A DNA stretch of 64,000 nucleotides from Streptomyces sp. JB150 (GCF_011193355.1 NZ_CP049780.1:631686-695685), one strand, 5' to 3'. Positions 43,929-53,088 are shown, numbered from the stretch's first letter. Numbers and translations: made by a program. The notes: generated by a model not told the origin, from the sequence alone.

Positions 43929-45422
43929 ATGGCCACGGAAGAGGGGCGTGCGATCGAGCAAGGGCCGCTCACGACGGCAGGCGACGCCGCCGAGCCCCTG
44001 CCCGGCCCTGCGCCCGCCGCCCGCCCGGCCTTCGCGCTGCTCGGCTGCTTACAGGTCACGCTGATCTTCACGCTGGCCTCCGTCGCCGTGCCCCTGCCCG
44101 AGATCGGCCGCCGCTTCGGGCTGGGGCGCGAGGAGCTGATCCTGCTGAGCGCGGCCTACGGGCTGGCCTTCGCCGGACTGCTGCTGTCCGGGGGCCGCCT
44201 CGCCGACCGGTACGGCGGGCGGCGGACCCTGCTGGCCGGGCTGCTGCTGTTCGGCGCGGCCTCGGTCGCCGCCCCGCTCGCCCCGGCGTATCCGCCGCTG
44301 CTCGCCGCCCGGTTCGCGCAGGGCGCCGGTGCCGCCCTGGTCGCGCCGGCCGCCATGGCCGTACTGCGCACCCTGTTCCCCGCGCCGCCCGCCTACCGGC
44401 GCGCGATGGCGACCTGGGGCGGGCTGTCGGTGCTCGGCGCCACGGCGGGCAACCTGCTCTCCGGCGTCATCTCCGCGCTGCTGTCCTGGCGTTGGGCCTT
44501 CGCCGCGCCGCTCGCCGTCACGGCCCTGGCCCTGCCGCTGGCGCCGCGCCTCCTCCCGGCGGACCGGCCGCGGGCCCGGGACTTTCCCGGCTCCCTCGAC
44601 GCCCGTGCCGCCCGCGACCCTTCCGGCTCCCCCGACGGCCGCGACCTCTCCGGCTCGCCCGGCGGCCGCGTGCCCCGACTCGATCTGCCGGGTGCGCTGC
44701 TCGCGACGGCCGGGATCGTGGCCGTCAGCTACGGACTCGTCCTCACCGACGCACGTCCCTGGAGCTCGGCGCACGTGCTGGGGCCGCTGTCGGCGGGCGG
44801 GGCGCTGCTCGTGGTGTTCGCGGTCGTGGAGCGGCGTACGGCCGACCCGTTGTTGCCGCCGGGCTTCCTGCGCGACGCGCGGCGGGTGCTCGGGCTCGTC
44901 GCGACGGCGCTGACGGCGGCCGGGACCAGCACCGTCTTCGTGCTCTTCTCCCTCCATCTCCAGCAGGAGCGCGGCTGGTCGGCGCTGTCCGCCTCGGCGG
45001 CGTTCGTGCCGTTCGCCGCGGTGCTCCTCGGCTGCGGACGGGTGGCGGGGCGGTTCGTCGCCCGGCACGGTCCCGCCGCGGTCACCGGGGGCGGGCTGGC
45101 GGCGGGGGCCGCCGGGCTGGGGCTGCTCGCGCTCACCGGGTTCGACGCCGAAGTCCCGTACGGCTACGGCGTGTTGCCCGGCCTGGTGCTGCTGCCCGCC
45201 GGGGCCGCCGCCGCGTTCGCCGGCGCCGCCGTGCTCGCCACCGACCGGGTGCCCGCCGCCCGGACGGGGCTCGCGGGCGGGGTGCACAACACCGCGATGG
45301 AGGTCGGGCCGACCCTCCTCTTCGCCCTGCTGCTGGCCGCCGGCGGCGACCGGGCGAGCCTCGCCGCGGCGGCCGGGCTGTTCGCGCTCGCCGTCCCGCT
45401 GCTGCGCCTCGCGCGCCCCTGA
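43929..45422 (+). CDS. MFS drug-efflux transporter, DHA2 (14-helix) type
   Basis: From ATG 43929 (AAAGGGGGG upstream) the 497-residue protein has 13-14 membrane helices. It shows the MFS loop GGRLADRYGGRRTLLAG, RFAQGAGAALVAPAAMAVL in helix 4 and the antiporter motif C-like LSVLGATAGNLLSGVIS. The central cytoplasmic loop (residues ~213-250) contains degenerate repeats of RD-x-SGSPDGR, which look like recent slippage. It probably exports a toxic compound sensed by the TetR regulator upstream. The SDR gene 57 bp downstream may belong to the same transcript. Confidence 0.87.
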   Translation: MATEEGRAIEQGPLTTAGDAAEPLPGPAPAARPAFALLGCLQVTLIFTLASVAVPLPEIGRRFGLGREELILLSAAYGLAFAGLLLSGGRLADRYGGRRTLLAGLLLFGAASVAAPLAPAYPPLLAARFAQGAGAALVAPAAMAVLRTLFPAPPAYRRAMATWGGLSVLGATAGNLLSGVISALLSWRWAFAAPLAVTALALPLAPRLLPADRPRARDFPGSLDARAARDPSGSPDGRDLSGSPGGRVPRLDLPGALLATAGIVAVSYGLVLTDARPWSSAHVLGPLSAGGALLVVFAVVERRTADPLLPPGFLRDARRVLGLVATALTAAGTSTVFVLFSLHLQQERGWSALSASAAFVPFAAVLLGCGRVAGRFVARHGPAAVTGGGLAAGAAGLGLLALTGFDAEVPYGYGVLPGLVLLPAGAAAAFAGAAVLATDRVPAARTGLAGGVHNTAMEVGPTLLFALLLAAGGDRASLAAAAGLFALAVPLLRLARP

Positions 45423-45479
45423 CCATCCGATCCGACCGACGCGATGTCCCTGACACCCTGAGAAGGAAGGCAGTTCCCC

Positions 45480-46244
45480 ATGTCCCGTACGCGTTTCACC
45501 GATCGCACCGTCCTCGTCACCGGCGCCGGGTCCGGCATCGGCCGGACCACCGCCCTGGCGTTCGCGGCCGAGGGAGCCTGGGTCGTCGTCGCCGGGCGGC
45601 GCCGGGCGGCACTGGACGAGACCGTCGCGCTGATCGAGGCGGCCGGCGGTACGGCGCTCGCGCACACCGCCGACGTCAGCCGCGCCGACGACGTGGCCGC
45701 GCTGGTCCGGGCCGCCGTCGACCGGTTCGGCTCGCTCGACGTGGCCGTCAACAACGCGGGCGTGTTCCGCGGCGGGCCGCTGCCCGAGCTGTCCGAGGAG
45801 GACTGGCGGACCCTCTGGGACGTCAACGTCACCGGCGTCTTCAACGCCATGGCGGCCGAGATCCGCCGGATGCGCACCCAGCCGGGCGGCGGCGCGATCG
45901 TCAACGTCGCCTCCAACCTCGGTGCCCACCAGCAGGTGAACGGCGCCACCGCCTACGCCGCGACCAAGGCGGCCGTCACCTCGCTCACCCGGGGCGCCGC
46001 CCTGGAGCACATCCGCGAGGGCGTGCGGATCAACGCGGTCAGCCCCGGCGCGTCCGACACGGCCATGTCGCTCCAGCCGGGCGAGACCGAGGAGGAGCGG
46101 GCCGTACGGATGAAGGAGCAGTCGCCGCTCGGCCGGGTCGCGTCGACGGAGGAGGTGGCACAGGCGGTCCTCTACCTGGCGTCCGACGACGCCGCCTCCC
46201 TGGTCGGCACGGACCTGGTGGTCGACGGCGGCGCGTCCCTCTGA
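45480..46244 (+). CDS. Short-chain dehydrogenase/reductase (SDR)
   Basis: A 254-residue classical SDR with TGAGSGIGRTTALAF for cofactor binding, DVAVNNAGVF, catalytic Ser in IVNVASNLGAH, YAATK (Tyr/Lys) and terminal GTDLVVDGGASL. The basic GRRRAAL after strand 2 favours NADP. The start ATG 45480 follows GAAGGAAGG. Its context, behind a TetR-controlled efflux gene, suggests reduction of the same toxic compound, but the substrate is unknown. Confidence 0.88.
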   Translation: MSRTRFTDRTVLVTGAGSGIGRTTALAFAAEGAWVVVAGRRRAALDETVALIEAAGGTALAHTADVSRADDVAALVRAAVDRFGSLDVAVNNAGVFRGGPLPELSEEDWRTLWDVNVTGVFNAMAAEIRRMRTQPGGGAIVNVASNLGAHQQVNGATAYAATKAAVTSLTRGAALEHIREGVRINAVSPGASDTAMSLQPGETEEERAVRMKEQSPLGRVASTEEVAQAVLYLASDDAASLVGTDLVVDGGASL

Positions 46245-46310
46245 GGCGGGGTTTTTGCCGTAGCTGTCCGGTCGAGCCGTGCACATCACGCGCGTCGCGT
46301 CCGGTGCCCT

Positions 46311-46342
46311 CCGCCGAGTCGAGGCCACGCTCGACTCGGCGG
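46311..46342. terminator. Bidirectional hairpin terminator
   Basis: A perfect 12-bp stem (46311-46322 with 46331-46342, 8-nt loop) lies midway between the convergent SDR and response-regulator genes. The remaining sequence of the 46245-46450 gap shows nothing else. Confidence 0.75.
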
Positions 46343-46450
46343 ACGCGCACCGCAGCCCGGCGAGCGCGCACCCGTGCGCGTGCGGCGGGGCGATCGAGGG
46401 GTACGGCGGTGCCGGGGCGCAGCCGGCTGCCCGTTGGTGCTCGCGTCGTC

Positions 46451-47086
46451 TCAGCGGCGGATGAGGCCGAGGTCGGTGGCGGTGGCGACGGCTGCGGTGC
46501 GCGAGTCGACGTGGAGTTTGGCGTAGATGCGGGCCAGGTGGGACTTGACGGTGCCCTCGGTCAGGTGGAGGCGGTCGGCGACGGCCTGGTTGGACAGGCC
46601 GTCGGCGACCAGGGCGAGGACCTCGGTTTCGCGCCGGGTCAGGGCGGTGCCGGGGGCACGCAGCCGGTTCATCAAGCGGTTGGCGACCGTGGGCGCCAGG
46701 GTGGTGCGGCCGGCGGCCGCGGTGCGGACGGCGGCGGCCAGGTCCTCGGGCGGGGCGTCCTTGAGGAGGTAGCCGGTGGCGCCGGCCTCGATGGCGGGCA
46801 GGGTGTCGGCGTCGGTGTCGTAGGTGGTGACGATCAGCACGCGGGGTGCGCCGGGGCGTGCGGTGATGGCGGCGGTGGCCTCGGCGCCGTTCATTCCCCT
46901 GCCGAACTGCAGGTCCATGAGGACGACGTCGATGTCGCCTCGGGCGGCGCGGGTGATGGCGTCCTCGGCGGTGGCGGCCTCAGCCACCACGGTCATCCCG
47001 TCCTCGGTCTCCAGCACGGCGCGCAGCCCTGCCCGTACGACGGGGTGGTCGTCGGCCAGGAGCAGGCGGATGGGGGTGTCGGTCAC
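46451..47086 (-). CDS. NarL/LuxR-type response regulator
   Basis: The 211-residue protein has a receiver domain with the acidic pair ADD (11-13), phospho-acceptor Asp58 (VVLMDLQ), TTYD and LLKD. A LuxR-type HTH follows (LTRRETEVLALVADGLSNQAVADRLHLTEGTVKSHLARIYAKL). Its ATG overlaps the stop of the sensor kinase by four bases, so the two are translationally coupled. The divergent ABC transporter genes are the probable targets. Confidence 0.93.
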   Translation of the reverse strand: MTDTPIRLLLADDHPVVRAGLRAVLETEDGMTVVAEAATAEDAITRAARGDIDVVLMDLQFGRGMNGAEATAAITARPGAPRVLIVTTYDTDADTLPAIEAGATGYLLKDAPPEDLAAAVRTAAAGRTTLAPTVANRLMNRLRAPGTALTRRETEVLALVADGLSNQAVADRLHLTEGTVKSHLARIYAKLHVDSRTAAVATATDLGLIRR

Positions 47087-48321
47087 GGGCGGGCCTCGGG
47101 ATCGGTCTCGGTCTCGGTTTCGGGCTCGGCTGGCCGGGTGAGGGGCAGCTGGGCGGCCAGGGCGGTGCCGTGGCCGGGGGTGGATGCGAGGGTGAGGGTG
47201 CCGCCGAGGGCGTGCACGCGGGCGCGCATGGCGGCCAGTCCGAAACCGCCGGTCTCCGGGTCGGGGGCCGGAAGCCGGCCCGGGTCGAAGCCGCGTCCGT
47301 CATCGACGATGTCCACCGCGACGTGGTCGCCGAGGTAGCTCAAGGTGACATCGGCAGCAGTGGCGTCGGCGTGGCGGACGGTGTTGGCCAGCGCGGACTG
47401 GGCGACGCGCAGCAGCACGACCTCGTGCGCGGTGGCCAGTGGGACGGGCTCGCCGGTGAGGTGGAAGCGTGCGGTGAGCCGGTGCCGGGTGCTGGTGGTG
47501 GCGCACAGGCGCTCCAGGGCGCCGGCGAGCGTGGTGCCCTCCAGGGCGGGCGGGGCGAGGGCGGCGACAAAACGGCGGGCCTCGGCGAGGTTGTCCACGG
47601 CGGCCTGCCGGGCCTGGTCGACGTAGCGGGCGGCGTTCTCCGGTGCGCGGGGCAGGGCGCGCTCGGCAGCGCGCAGCAGCAGCTGGATGCTGGAGAGTCC
47701 CTGAGCGAGGGTGTCGTGGATCTCGCGGGCCAGGCGTTCGCGTTCGGCGAGCACTCCGGCGGCGTGCTGTGCGCTGGCCAGGTCGGCGCGGGTGGCGGTG
47801 AGTTCTTCGATCAGGTGCCTGCGCTGTTCGCTCTCCCGGTACAGGGCCTGGTAGCCCCACACCACCGCGACGGCCACGGCGGCGCCGAGGGCCGGGCCGA
47901 TGGCCATCGCGGGGCTGAAGAAGCCCTGGTGCACGGCGAAGCCGGCGGTGGCCGCCACCGCCGTGGCCGCCACCGCCGCCTGTCCCGCGCGGCGGGGCAA
48001 CAGGTGCAGCTGGAGGAAGTACAGCGGGAACGCCACCCACACCCCGTCGGCCGACAGAGCCAGCAGCACCAGCCAGCAGGCGCCCACGGCGGCCAGCCAC
48101 AGTGCGGCGGCCCGCCGCGAGCGGCGCACCCGGGGCAGCACGGGACCGACCGCGTAGATCACGGCGCACGCCGCGGCCGTGGCGGTGATCAGCGCGGTGT
48201 GCGGGCGGTGGTCGGCGACGGCCCGGCCGGCGGCCAGGGCGAGCAGGGCGACGACCAGCACGTGCAGGCACCAGGTCAGGGCGCGCGTGGTGGAGGTCAG
48301 CGTGGGGGCGGTGGCGTTCAC
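47083..48321 (-). CDS. Sensor histidine kinase (NarL-partner, HisKA_3)
   Basis: The 412-residue kinase has five or six membrane helices in its first ~160 residues with little extracellular sequence, which suggests sensing within the membrane. The HisKA_3 dimerisation helix carries His202 (REIHDTLAQGLSSIQ), and the HATPase has VLLRVAQSALANTVRHADA (N-box), VDIVDDGRGFDP and GFGLAAMRARV. The GTG start at 48321 is preceded by GGAAGG. It is organised with its regulator and a divergent FtsX-type ABC exporter, an arrangement common for antimicrobial-peptide or cell-envelope sensing. Confidence 0.92.
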   Translation of the reverse strand: MNATAPTLTSTTRALTWCLHVLVVALLALAAGRAVADHRPHTALITATAAACAVIYAVGPVLPRVRRSRRAAALWLAAVGACWLVLLALSADGVWVAFPLYFLQLHLLPRRAGQAAVAATAVAATAGFAVHQGFFSPAMAIGPALGAAVAVAVVWGYQALYRESEQRRHLIEELTATRADLASAQHAAGVLAERERLAREIHDTLAQGLSSIQLLLRAAERALPRAPENAARYVDQARQAAVDNLAEARRFVAALAPPALEGTTLAGALERLCATTSTRHRLTARFHLTGEPVPLATAHEVVLLRVAQSALANTVRHADATAADVTLSYLGDHVAVDIVDDGRGFDPGRLPAPDPETGGFGLAAMRARVHALGGTLTLASTPGHGTALAAQLPLTRPAEPETETETDPEARP

Positions 48322-48508
48322 AGTCCTTCCAGCCTATGGAGAAGCCCCCGGCCCGGCTTCCCTCGAAAGTTACAACCGGCGTGCCGCCTTTCGGTGCGGC
48401 GAGTGCTGTCCTGGGCCAGATGCCCAGGCGGGGGTCCGGCAGCGACGGTGGAGTCATAGCGCTTCCACCCCGTACCAGTGACATCCCATGAGGAGGCAGG
48501 CCCAAGCC

Positions 48509-49597
48509 GTGTTCGTTGCCTGGAGAGATCTGCGGTTCGCCAAGGGGCGCTTCGCGCTGATGGGGACCGTCATCGTGTTGATCACCCTGCTGGTCGGGCT
48601 GCTGTCCGGGCTGACCGCCGGTCTGGGTCAGCGGAACGTCTCCGCGATCACGGGACTGCCCGCGGACAAGATCGCCTTCGCCGCGCCCAGCGCGGGCGAG
48701 GACCTGTCGTACTCCGACTCCACCGTCACCGGGAGGCAGTGGCGGCAGTGGGCCGCGACGCCCGGCGTGAGCAGCGCCGAACCGCTGGGCATCACCACGA
48801 CCAAGGCGAGCGTCGGAAGCAGGAGCACCGGGGTTTCCGTCTTCGGCGTGCGGCCCGGTTCCGCACTCGCCCCCGACGGCGACAGGATCGACGACCAGAG
48901 GGCGGTCCTGTCCGCCACCGCGGCCGACGGCCTCGGCGTGACGACGGGTGACACCTTCGCTCTGGGCGGACAGAGGGTGAGCGTCGCCGCGGTGAGCGGG
49001 GATGCCTCCTTCAGCCACAGCCCGGTCATCTGGACCAGCCTCGACACGTGGCGGGAGACCGCGCCCCCCACGGGCGGGGCCGGCGGACCGACCGCCACCG
49101 TCATCGCCCTGGACACCACCTCCGGCACCGACGTCGGCGCCGCCGACGAGGCTGCGGGCACGAAGACGGTCGCCAAGGACGACTCGCTGTCCGCGATCGG
49201 CTCCTACGCCTCCGAGAACGGCTCCCTGCAGCTGATGCGCGGCTTGCTGTTCGCGATCTCCGCCCTGGTCATCGGCGCCTTCTTCACCGTGTGGACCATC
49301 CAGCGCAGCGGCGACGTCGCCGTCCTCAAGGCCCTGGGCGCCTCCACCGCCGGCCTGCTCGGGGACGCCCTCGGCCAGGCGGTGATCCTGCTGACCGGCG
49401 GCACGCTGATCGGCACCGGCATCGCCGCCGGCCTCGGGGCCCTCGTCGCCGGGAGCGCGGTGCCGTTCCTCCTCACGCCCGCGACCGTCCTGGTCCCGGC
49501 CGCCGTGATGATCGCGCTCGGCGCGCTCGGAGCCGCCCTGTCCATCCGCCGCATCACCTCCGTCGACCCGCTGACCGCCCTGGGGAACGCCCGATGA
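48509..49597 (+). CDS. ABC transporter permease (FtsX/MacB type)
   Basis: From GTG 48509 the protein has 362 residues: an N-terminal helix (ALMGTVIVLITLLVGLLSGL), a ~190-residue extracellular MacB-like domain and three C-terminal helices (LLFAISALVIGAFFTVW; AVILLTGGTLIGTGIAA; VLVPAAVMIALGALGAAL). I prefer this GTG because a full AGGAGG at 48491-48496 lies upstream of it, whereas the in-frame ATG 48488 precedes that site and has none. The last codon overlaps the ATPase start (ATGA). Confidence 0.88.
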   Translation: MFVAWRDLRFAKGRFALMGTVIVLITLLVGLLSGLTAGLGQRNVSAITGLPADKIAFAAPSAGEDLSYSDSTVTGRQWRQWAATPGVSSAEPLGITTTKASVGSRSTGVSVFGVRPGSALAPDGDRIDDQRAVLSATAADGLGVTTGDTFALGGQRVSVAAVSGDASFSHSPVIWTSLDTWRETAPPTGGAGGPTATVIALDTTSGTDVGAADEAAGTKTVAKDDSLSAIGSYASENGSLQLMRGLLFAISALVIGAFFTVWTIQRSGDVAVLKALGASTAGLLGDALGQAVILLTGGTLIGTGIAAGLGALVAGSAVPFLLTPATVLVPAAVMIALGALGAALSIRRITSVDPLTALGNAR

Positions 49598-50277
49598 GCC
49601 TGCGTCTGACCGACATCACCCTCACCTACCCCGACGGCGACAGCCGTCTCACCGCCCTGGACCAGGTCACTCTTGAGGTGCCCAAGGGCAGCCTGACCGC
49701 GGTCGTCGGGCCCTCCGGCTCCGGCAAGTCCAGCCTGCTGGCGGTCGCCGCCACCCTGATCACCCCCGATGCCGGCACCGTCGTCGTCGACGGCACCGAC
49801 ACCACCGGGATGGGCCGCGGTGAACTGGCGGAGCTGCGCCGCCACAAGATCGGCATCGTCTTCCAGCAGCCCAGCCTGCTGCCCTCCCTCACCGCCGTCG
49901 AACAGCTCCAGGTCATGGCGCGGATCGTCGGCCTCACGCCCCGCACCGCCCGGGCCCGGGCCATGGAACTGCTCGACGCCGTCGGCCTGGCCGACCGGGC
50001 CCGCCGGCGTCCCCACCAGCTCTCCGGCGGCCAGCGCCAGCGCGTCAACATCGCCCGCGCCCTGATGAACGACCCCACCGTCCTGCTGGTCGACGAACCC
50101 ACCAGTGCCCTCGACCACGAACGCGGCGCCTCCGTCATCGACCTCATCACCCGCCTCACCCGCCGGCAGGCCACCGCCACCGTCCTGGTCACCCACGACC
50201 GCACCCACCTGACCGCCGTCGACCACATCGCCGAAGTTCACGATGGTCGCCTCCGACTGCCCGCGGCGGCCCGCTGA
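49594..50277 (+). CDS. ABC transporter ATP-binding protein
   Basis: The 227-residue ATPase has Walker A GPSGSGKSS, Q-loop FQQPSLLPSL, signature LSGGQRQRVNIARAL, Walker B VLLVDEPTSALD and the H-loop VTHDR. It is of the MacB/LolD class and pairs with the overlapping FtsX permease to form a mechanotransmission-type exporter. Expression is probably controlled by the divergent two-component system. Confidence 0.94.
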   Translation: MSLRLTDITLTYPDGDSRLTALDQVTLEVPKGSLTAVVGPSGSGKSSLLAVAATLITPDAGTVVVDGTDTTGMGRGELAELRRHKIGIVFQQPSLLPSLTAVEQLQVMARIVGLTPRTARARAMELLDAVGLADRARRRPHQLSGGQRQRVNIARALMNDPTVLLVDEPTSALDHERGASVIDLITRLTRRQATATVLVTHDRTHLTAVDHIAEVHDGRLRLPAAAR

Positions 50278-50422
50278 TCCGCCGACGCCCAGCGCCGACG
50301 CCGACGCTCACCCGTCATGCGAACGTGCCCCGGCGCACCGGGGCACGGCACGCCCTCCTCCCGTCGTCCGCACTCCGAGATGGTCTTCCGGGCGGCAGCC
50401 GGGTTCTGCCAGCATCCCCCGC

Positions 50423-50479
50423 ATGCAGCAGCAGCCGATTATCAGCGGCGGCGTGCCGGCACCGAACCCGCAGGAGTGA
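50423..50479 (+). CDS. Possible 18-residue leader peptide
   Basis: ATG 50423 opens MQQQPIISGGVPAPNPQE, ending at TGA 50477-50479, 27 bp before an attenuator-like hairpin. Adjacent Ile-Ile and a Val would fit control by branched-chain amino acids, in line with the IlvM-like gene downstream. There is no good ribosome-binding site, so the call is tentative. The rest of the 50278-50627 gap shows no other gene. Confidence 0.35.
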   Translation: MQQQPIISGGVPAPNPQE

Positions 50480-50505
50480 CCCTTCACGGTTCACCGCCCG
50501 CACGC

Positions 50506-50541
50506 AGACCTCTCGCACCTCGCGAGGGGTCTTTTCGTTTT
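50506..50541 (+). terminator. Intrinsic terminator / attenuator with T-tract
   Basis: Arms 50506-50516 and 50522-50532 pair over 11 bp with a single G-U, followed by TTTCGTTTT (50533-50541). A T-tract after the stem is unusual in this genome and marks a true intrinsic terminator. It lies 228 bp past the ABC operon and about 85 bp before the ACT-protein start, so it could end the former or attenuate the latter. Confidence 0.7.
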
Positions 50542-50627
50542 CCGGCCTCACCACGGCCCCCGGCCCCACCACGGCCCCCGGCCCCACCCAGGCCCGACCA
50601 CGGCCCCAGAGACAAGGACCCCCACCC

Positions 50628-50987
50628 ATGGAACACGCCCGGCTCACCGTCACCCTCCAGCTCGGCCACGGAACGCTCGCACGACTCGCCGCCACCCTCA
50701 ACAACCACCACGTACTGGGTCTCGCGTACACCACGGCGTCACCGGGCCCGGCCACGGCCGTCGTACACGTGCCGCGGCCCGACGCCCCGCGCGCACAGCA
50801 GAAGCTGCGCAGACTGGTCGACGTGATCGACGTGTCGCTGGACCCCGCGTCGGCCGGCACCGCCGAGACGCCGTACCTTCCCGCGCCCGCCCCTGGTGCG
50901 GCTCCGCCCGCGCACGGTCCGACCGACGCCGACAGCGACGGCACCGCCTCCCGCGCCGACGTCGTCACCCTGTCCCCCAGGGCTTGA
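50628..50987 (+). CDS. Stand-alone ACT-like protein resembling IlvM
   Basis: From ATG 50628 (ACAAGGACC upstream) the 119-residue protein begins with a ~70-residue ACT-like domain: LTVTLQLGHGTLARLAATLN, a second strand ATAVVHVPRP, and QQKLRRLVDVIDVSL. This order matches the small regulatory subunit IlvM of acetohydroxyacid synthase, whose C-terminus also reads QLNKLVDV. A disordered Pro/Ala tail follows. No catalytic IlvB-type gene is in the window. An upstream attenuator-like hairpin supports an amino-acid-related role. The IlvM link is inferred from pattern only. Confidence 0.6.
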   Translation: MEHARLTVTLQLGHGTLARLAATLNNHHVLGLAYTTASPGPATAVVHVPRPDAPRAQQKLRRLVDVIDVSLDPASAGTAETPYLPAPAPGAAPPAHGPTDADSDGTASRADVVTLSPRA

Positions 50988-51109
50988 ACCGAGCGCCGTA
51001 CGCTCCGGGCCGGACGGGGAGTCGCGCCGCCCCTGCCCGGACTGCGGCCTGCTGTTCCCGCTGCTCGCCGCCGTCGTCCTCGTCGAGCCGCTCAGGCGCG
51101 GGCCGGGCG

Positions 51110-52351
51110 TCAGTACGACAGGGCGCCGAGCGGGTCGTCCAGCACCGGCTGCCATGCCAGTTCCGCCGCGCCGACCAGGCTGTTGTGGTCGAGCGTGCAG
51201 GGCAGGATCGGGACGCCGCCGCTGCGGCCCCACAGGCTGCGGTCGGCGACGACCGCGCGCAGCCGCTCGGGGTCGGTGTCGAGCAGCGTGCGGTGCAGGC
51301 CGCCGAGGATGATCCGGTCCGGGTTGAGGATGTTGACCAGCCCGGCGAGGCCGAGGCCCAGCCGGTCGATCAGTGCCTCGGCGGCCGTGCGGACGGCCGG
51401 GTCGTCGTACTCCTCGCGCAGCAGGTCGTTGGCCTGCTGGAGCAGCGACACCTCGGGGCCGGGCTCGCGGCCCGCGGTGGTGAGCAGGGCCAGCGGGTCG
51501 GCCTCGACGTCGAGGCAGCCGCGGCTGCCGCAGTGGCAGGGGCGGCCCTCGGGGTTGACGGTGAGGTGGCCGACCTCCAGGGCCAGGCCCGAACTGCCGG
51601 AGTGCAGGCGGCCGTCGAGGACCAGCGCGCCGCCGACACCGCGGTGTCCGGTGGCCACGCACAGCAGGTCGCGGGCGCCGCGGCCCGCGCCGTGCCGGTG
51701 CTCGGCGAGCGCGGCGAGGTTGACATCGTTGGCGGCGAACGCGGGCCCGTCGATGCCGGCGGCGCGCACCCGGTCGGCGAAGATCTCCCGCACCGGCGCG
51801 CCCGCCGGCCAGGCCAGGTGCAGCGGGTTCAGCGCCAGGCCCTCCGGTTCGGCGACCGCGGACGGCACCGCGAGACCGGCGCCCACGCACCGCCGACCGG
51901 TCTGCCGCAGCAGGTCGGCGCCCGCCTCGACGACCGAGCCGAGCACCTTCGCCGGGTCGGCGTCGACGGTCTCGCAGCCGGGCGCGGTGGCGACGATCCG
52001 CCCGCCGAGCCCGACGAGGGCGGCGCGGAAGCCGTCGGCGTGCACCTGCGCGGCGAGCGCGACGGGCCCGTCGTCGGCGAGCCGCAGCCGGTGCGAGGGG
52101 CGGCCCTGGGAACCGGCGGCGGCGCCGGGCCGGGCGTCGACCCGGATCAGGCCGAGGGCCTCCAGCTCGGCGGCGACCGCGCCGGCCGTGGCGCGGGTGA
52201 CGCCGAGTTCGGCGGTGAGCACGGCGCGGGTGGGCGCCCGTCCGGTGTGCACCAGCTCCAGCGCGGGTCCGAGCGCACCGCGCCCCCGGTCCAACCGCGT
52301 CCTCGAGGTGGTCCCTTCCCCCGCCGGCCGGGGGTCCGCCTTGCCGCTCAT
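51110..52351 (-). CDS. ROK-family transcriptional regulator
   Basis: The 413-residue protein has an N-terminal winged HTH (APTRAVLTAELGVTRATAGAVAAELEALGLI) and a ROK sugar-kinase fold. The ROK zinc motif is CHCGSRGCL after EVGHLTVNPEG, and ILNPDRIILGG is conserved. The ATP-binding DxGGTxxxxA loop is not evident, as expected for a NagC/XylR-type regulator that senses a sugar. It lies 27 bp downstream of the AlkB-like gene on the same strand. Its sugar is unknown; the aga-type locus lies about 2 kb to the right. Confidence 0.88.
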   Translation of the reverse strand: MSGKADPRPAGEGTTSRTRLDRGRGALGPALELVHTGRAPTRAVLTAELGVTRATAGAVAAELEALGLIRVDARPGAAAGSQGRPSHRLRLADDGPVALAAQVHADGFRAALVGLGGRIVATAPGCETVDADPAKVLGSVVEAGADLLRQTGRRCVGAGLAVPSAVAEPEGLALNPLHLAWPAGAPVREIFADRVRAAGIDGPAFAANDVNLAALAEHRHGAGRGARDLLCVATGHRGVGGALVLDGRLHSGSSGLALEVGHLTVNPEGRPCHCGSRGCLDVEADPLALLTTAGREPGPEVSLLQQANDLLREEYDDPAVRTAAEALIDRLGLGLAGLVNILNPDRIILGGLHRTLLDTDPERLRAVVADRSLWGRSGGVPILPCTLDHNSLVGAAELAWQPVLDDPLGALSY

Positions 52352-52378
52352 GAGGGCGAGTCTCCCATGATCCGCGCG

Positions 52379-53041
52379 TCATCCGGCGGGCGGGAAGCCG
52401 CTCACCCGCAACGTCACGTTCAGCCGCCCGCGCAGCCCGAGTCCGGGCGGCGCGGTCCCCGGCCGCACGCGCGGCACCCCGTGGTAGGCGAGCCGGGAGG
52501 GCCCGCCGAACACGAACAGGTCGCCGCTGCGCAGCTCGACGTCCGTGTACGGGCGGGTGCGGGTCGCGGTGTTGCCGAACCGGAAGACGCAGCTGTCGCC
52601 GAGGCTCAGGGACACCACCGGCGCGTCGGAGCGTTCGTCGGCGTCGCGGTGCATGCCCATGCGGGCGTCAGCGTCGTAGAAGTTGATCAGGGCGATGTCG
52701 TAGGGCGGCGCCTGCTGTCCGAGGGCGTCGCGCACCGCGCGCCAGGCCAGCGCGTCCAGCCACGCGGGGAACGGCTTCACGGGCGCGCCGTCGCCGTCGG
52801 CGACCGTGCGGGCGTAGGCGTACGGGTACCAGTGCCAGCCGAGGCAGACCTGGCGGGCGGTCATGGTGCCGCCGCCGGGGGTGCGCACCGTGCGCAGCCC
52901 GGCGGGCGGGCGCGCCCACTCCCGGCAGGCCGCCAGCAGCGCGCGCTGCCCGTCCGGATCCAGCCAGTCCGGCAGGTGCACCGCGCCCGGCGCGACCTGC
53001 GCGCGGGGCCGGGGGAACAGCTCGGCGTCCATACCGTCCAT
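52379..53041 (-). CDS. AlkB-like 2-oxoglutarate/Fe(II) dioxygenase
   Basis: The 220-residue enzyme carries the Fe(II) ligands H-x-D in GMHRDADERS and the distal His in LAYHGVPRV. The 2-oxoglutarate-binding arginines lie in RGRLNVTLRVSG, and NFYDADARMGMH is typical of AlkB. It repairs alkylated bases in DNA or RNA by oxidative demethylation. ATG 53041 and ATG 53032 are both possible starts. It is divergent from the methyltransferase with a 47-bp gap. Confidence 0.9.
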   Translation of the reverse strand: MDGMDAELFPRPRAQVAPGAVHLPDWLDPDGQRALLAACREWARPPAGLRTVRTPGGGTMTARQVCLGWHWYPYAYARTVADGDGAPVKPFPAWLDALAWRAVRDALGQQAPPYDIALINFYDADARMGMHRDADERSDAPVVSLSLGDSCVFRFGNTATRTRPYTDVELRSGDLFVFGGPSRLAYHGVPRVRPGTAPPGLGLRGRLNVTLRVSGFPPAG

Positions 53042-53088
53042 CCTCCCCCACCGGCCCTGAGCTGCGGCTCGGCTAGGGTTGACGCACG

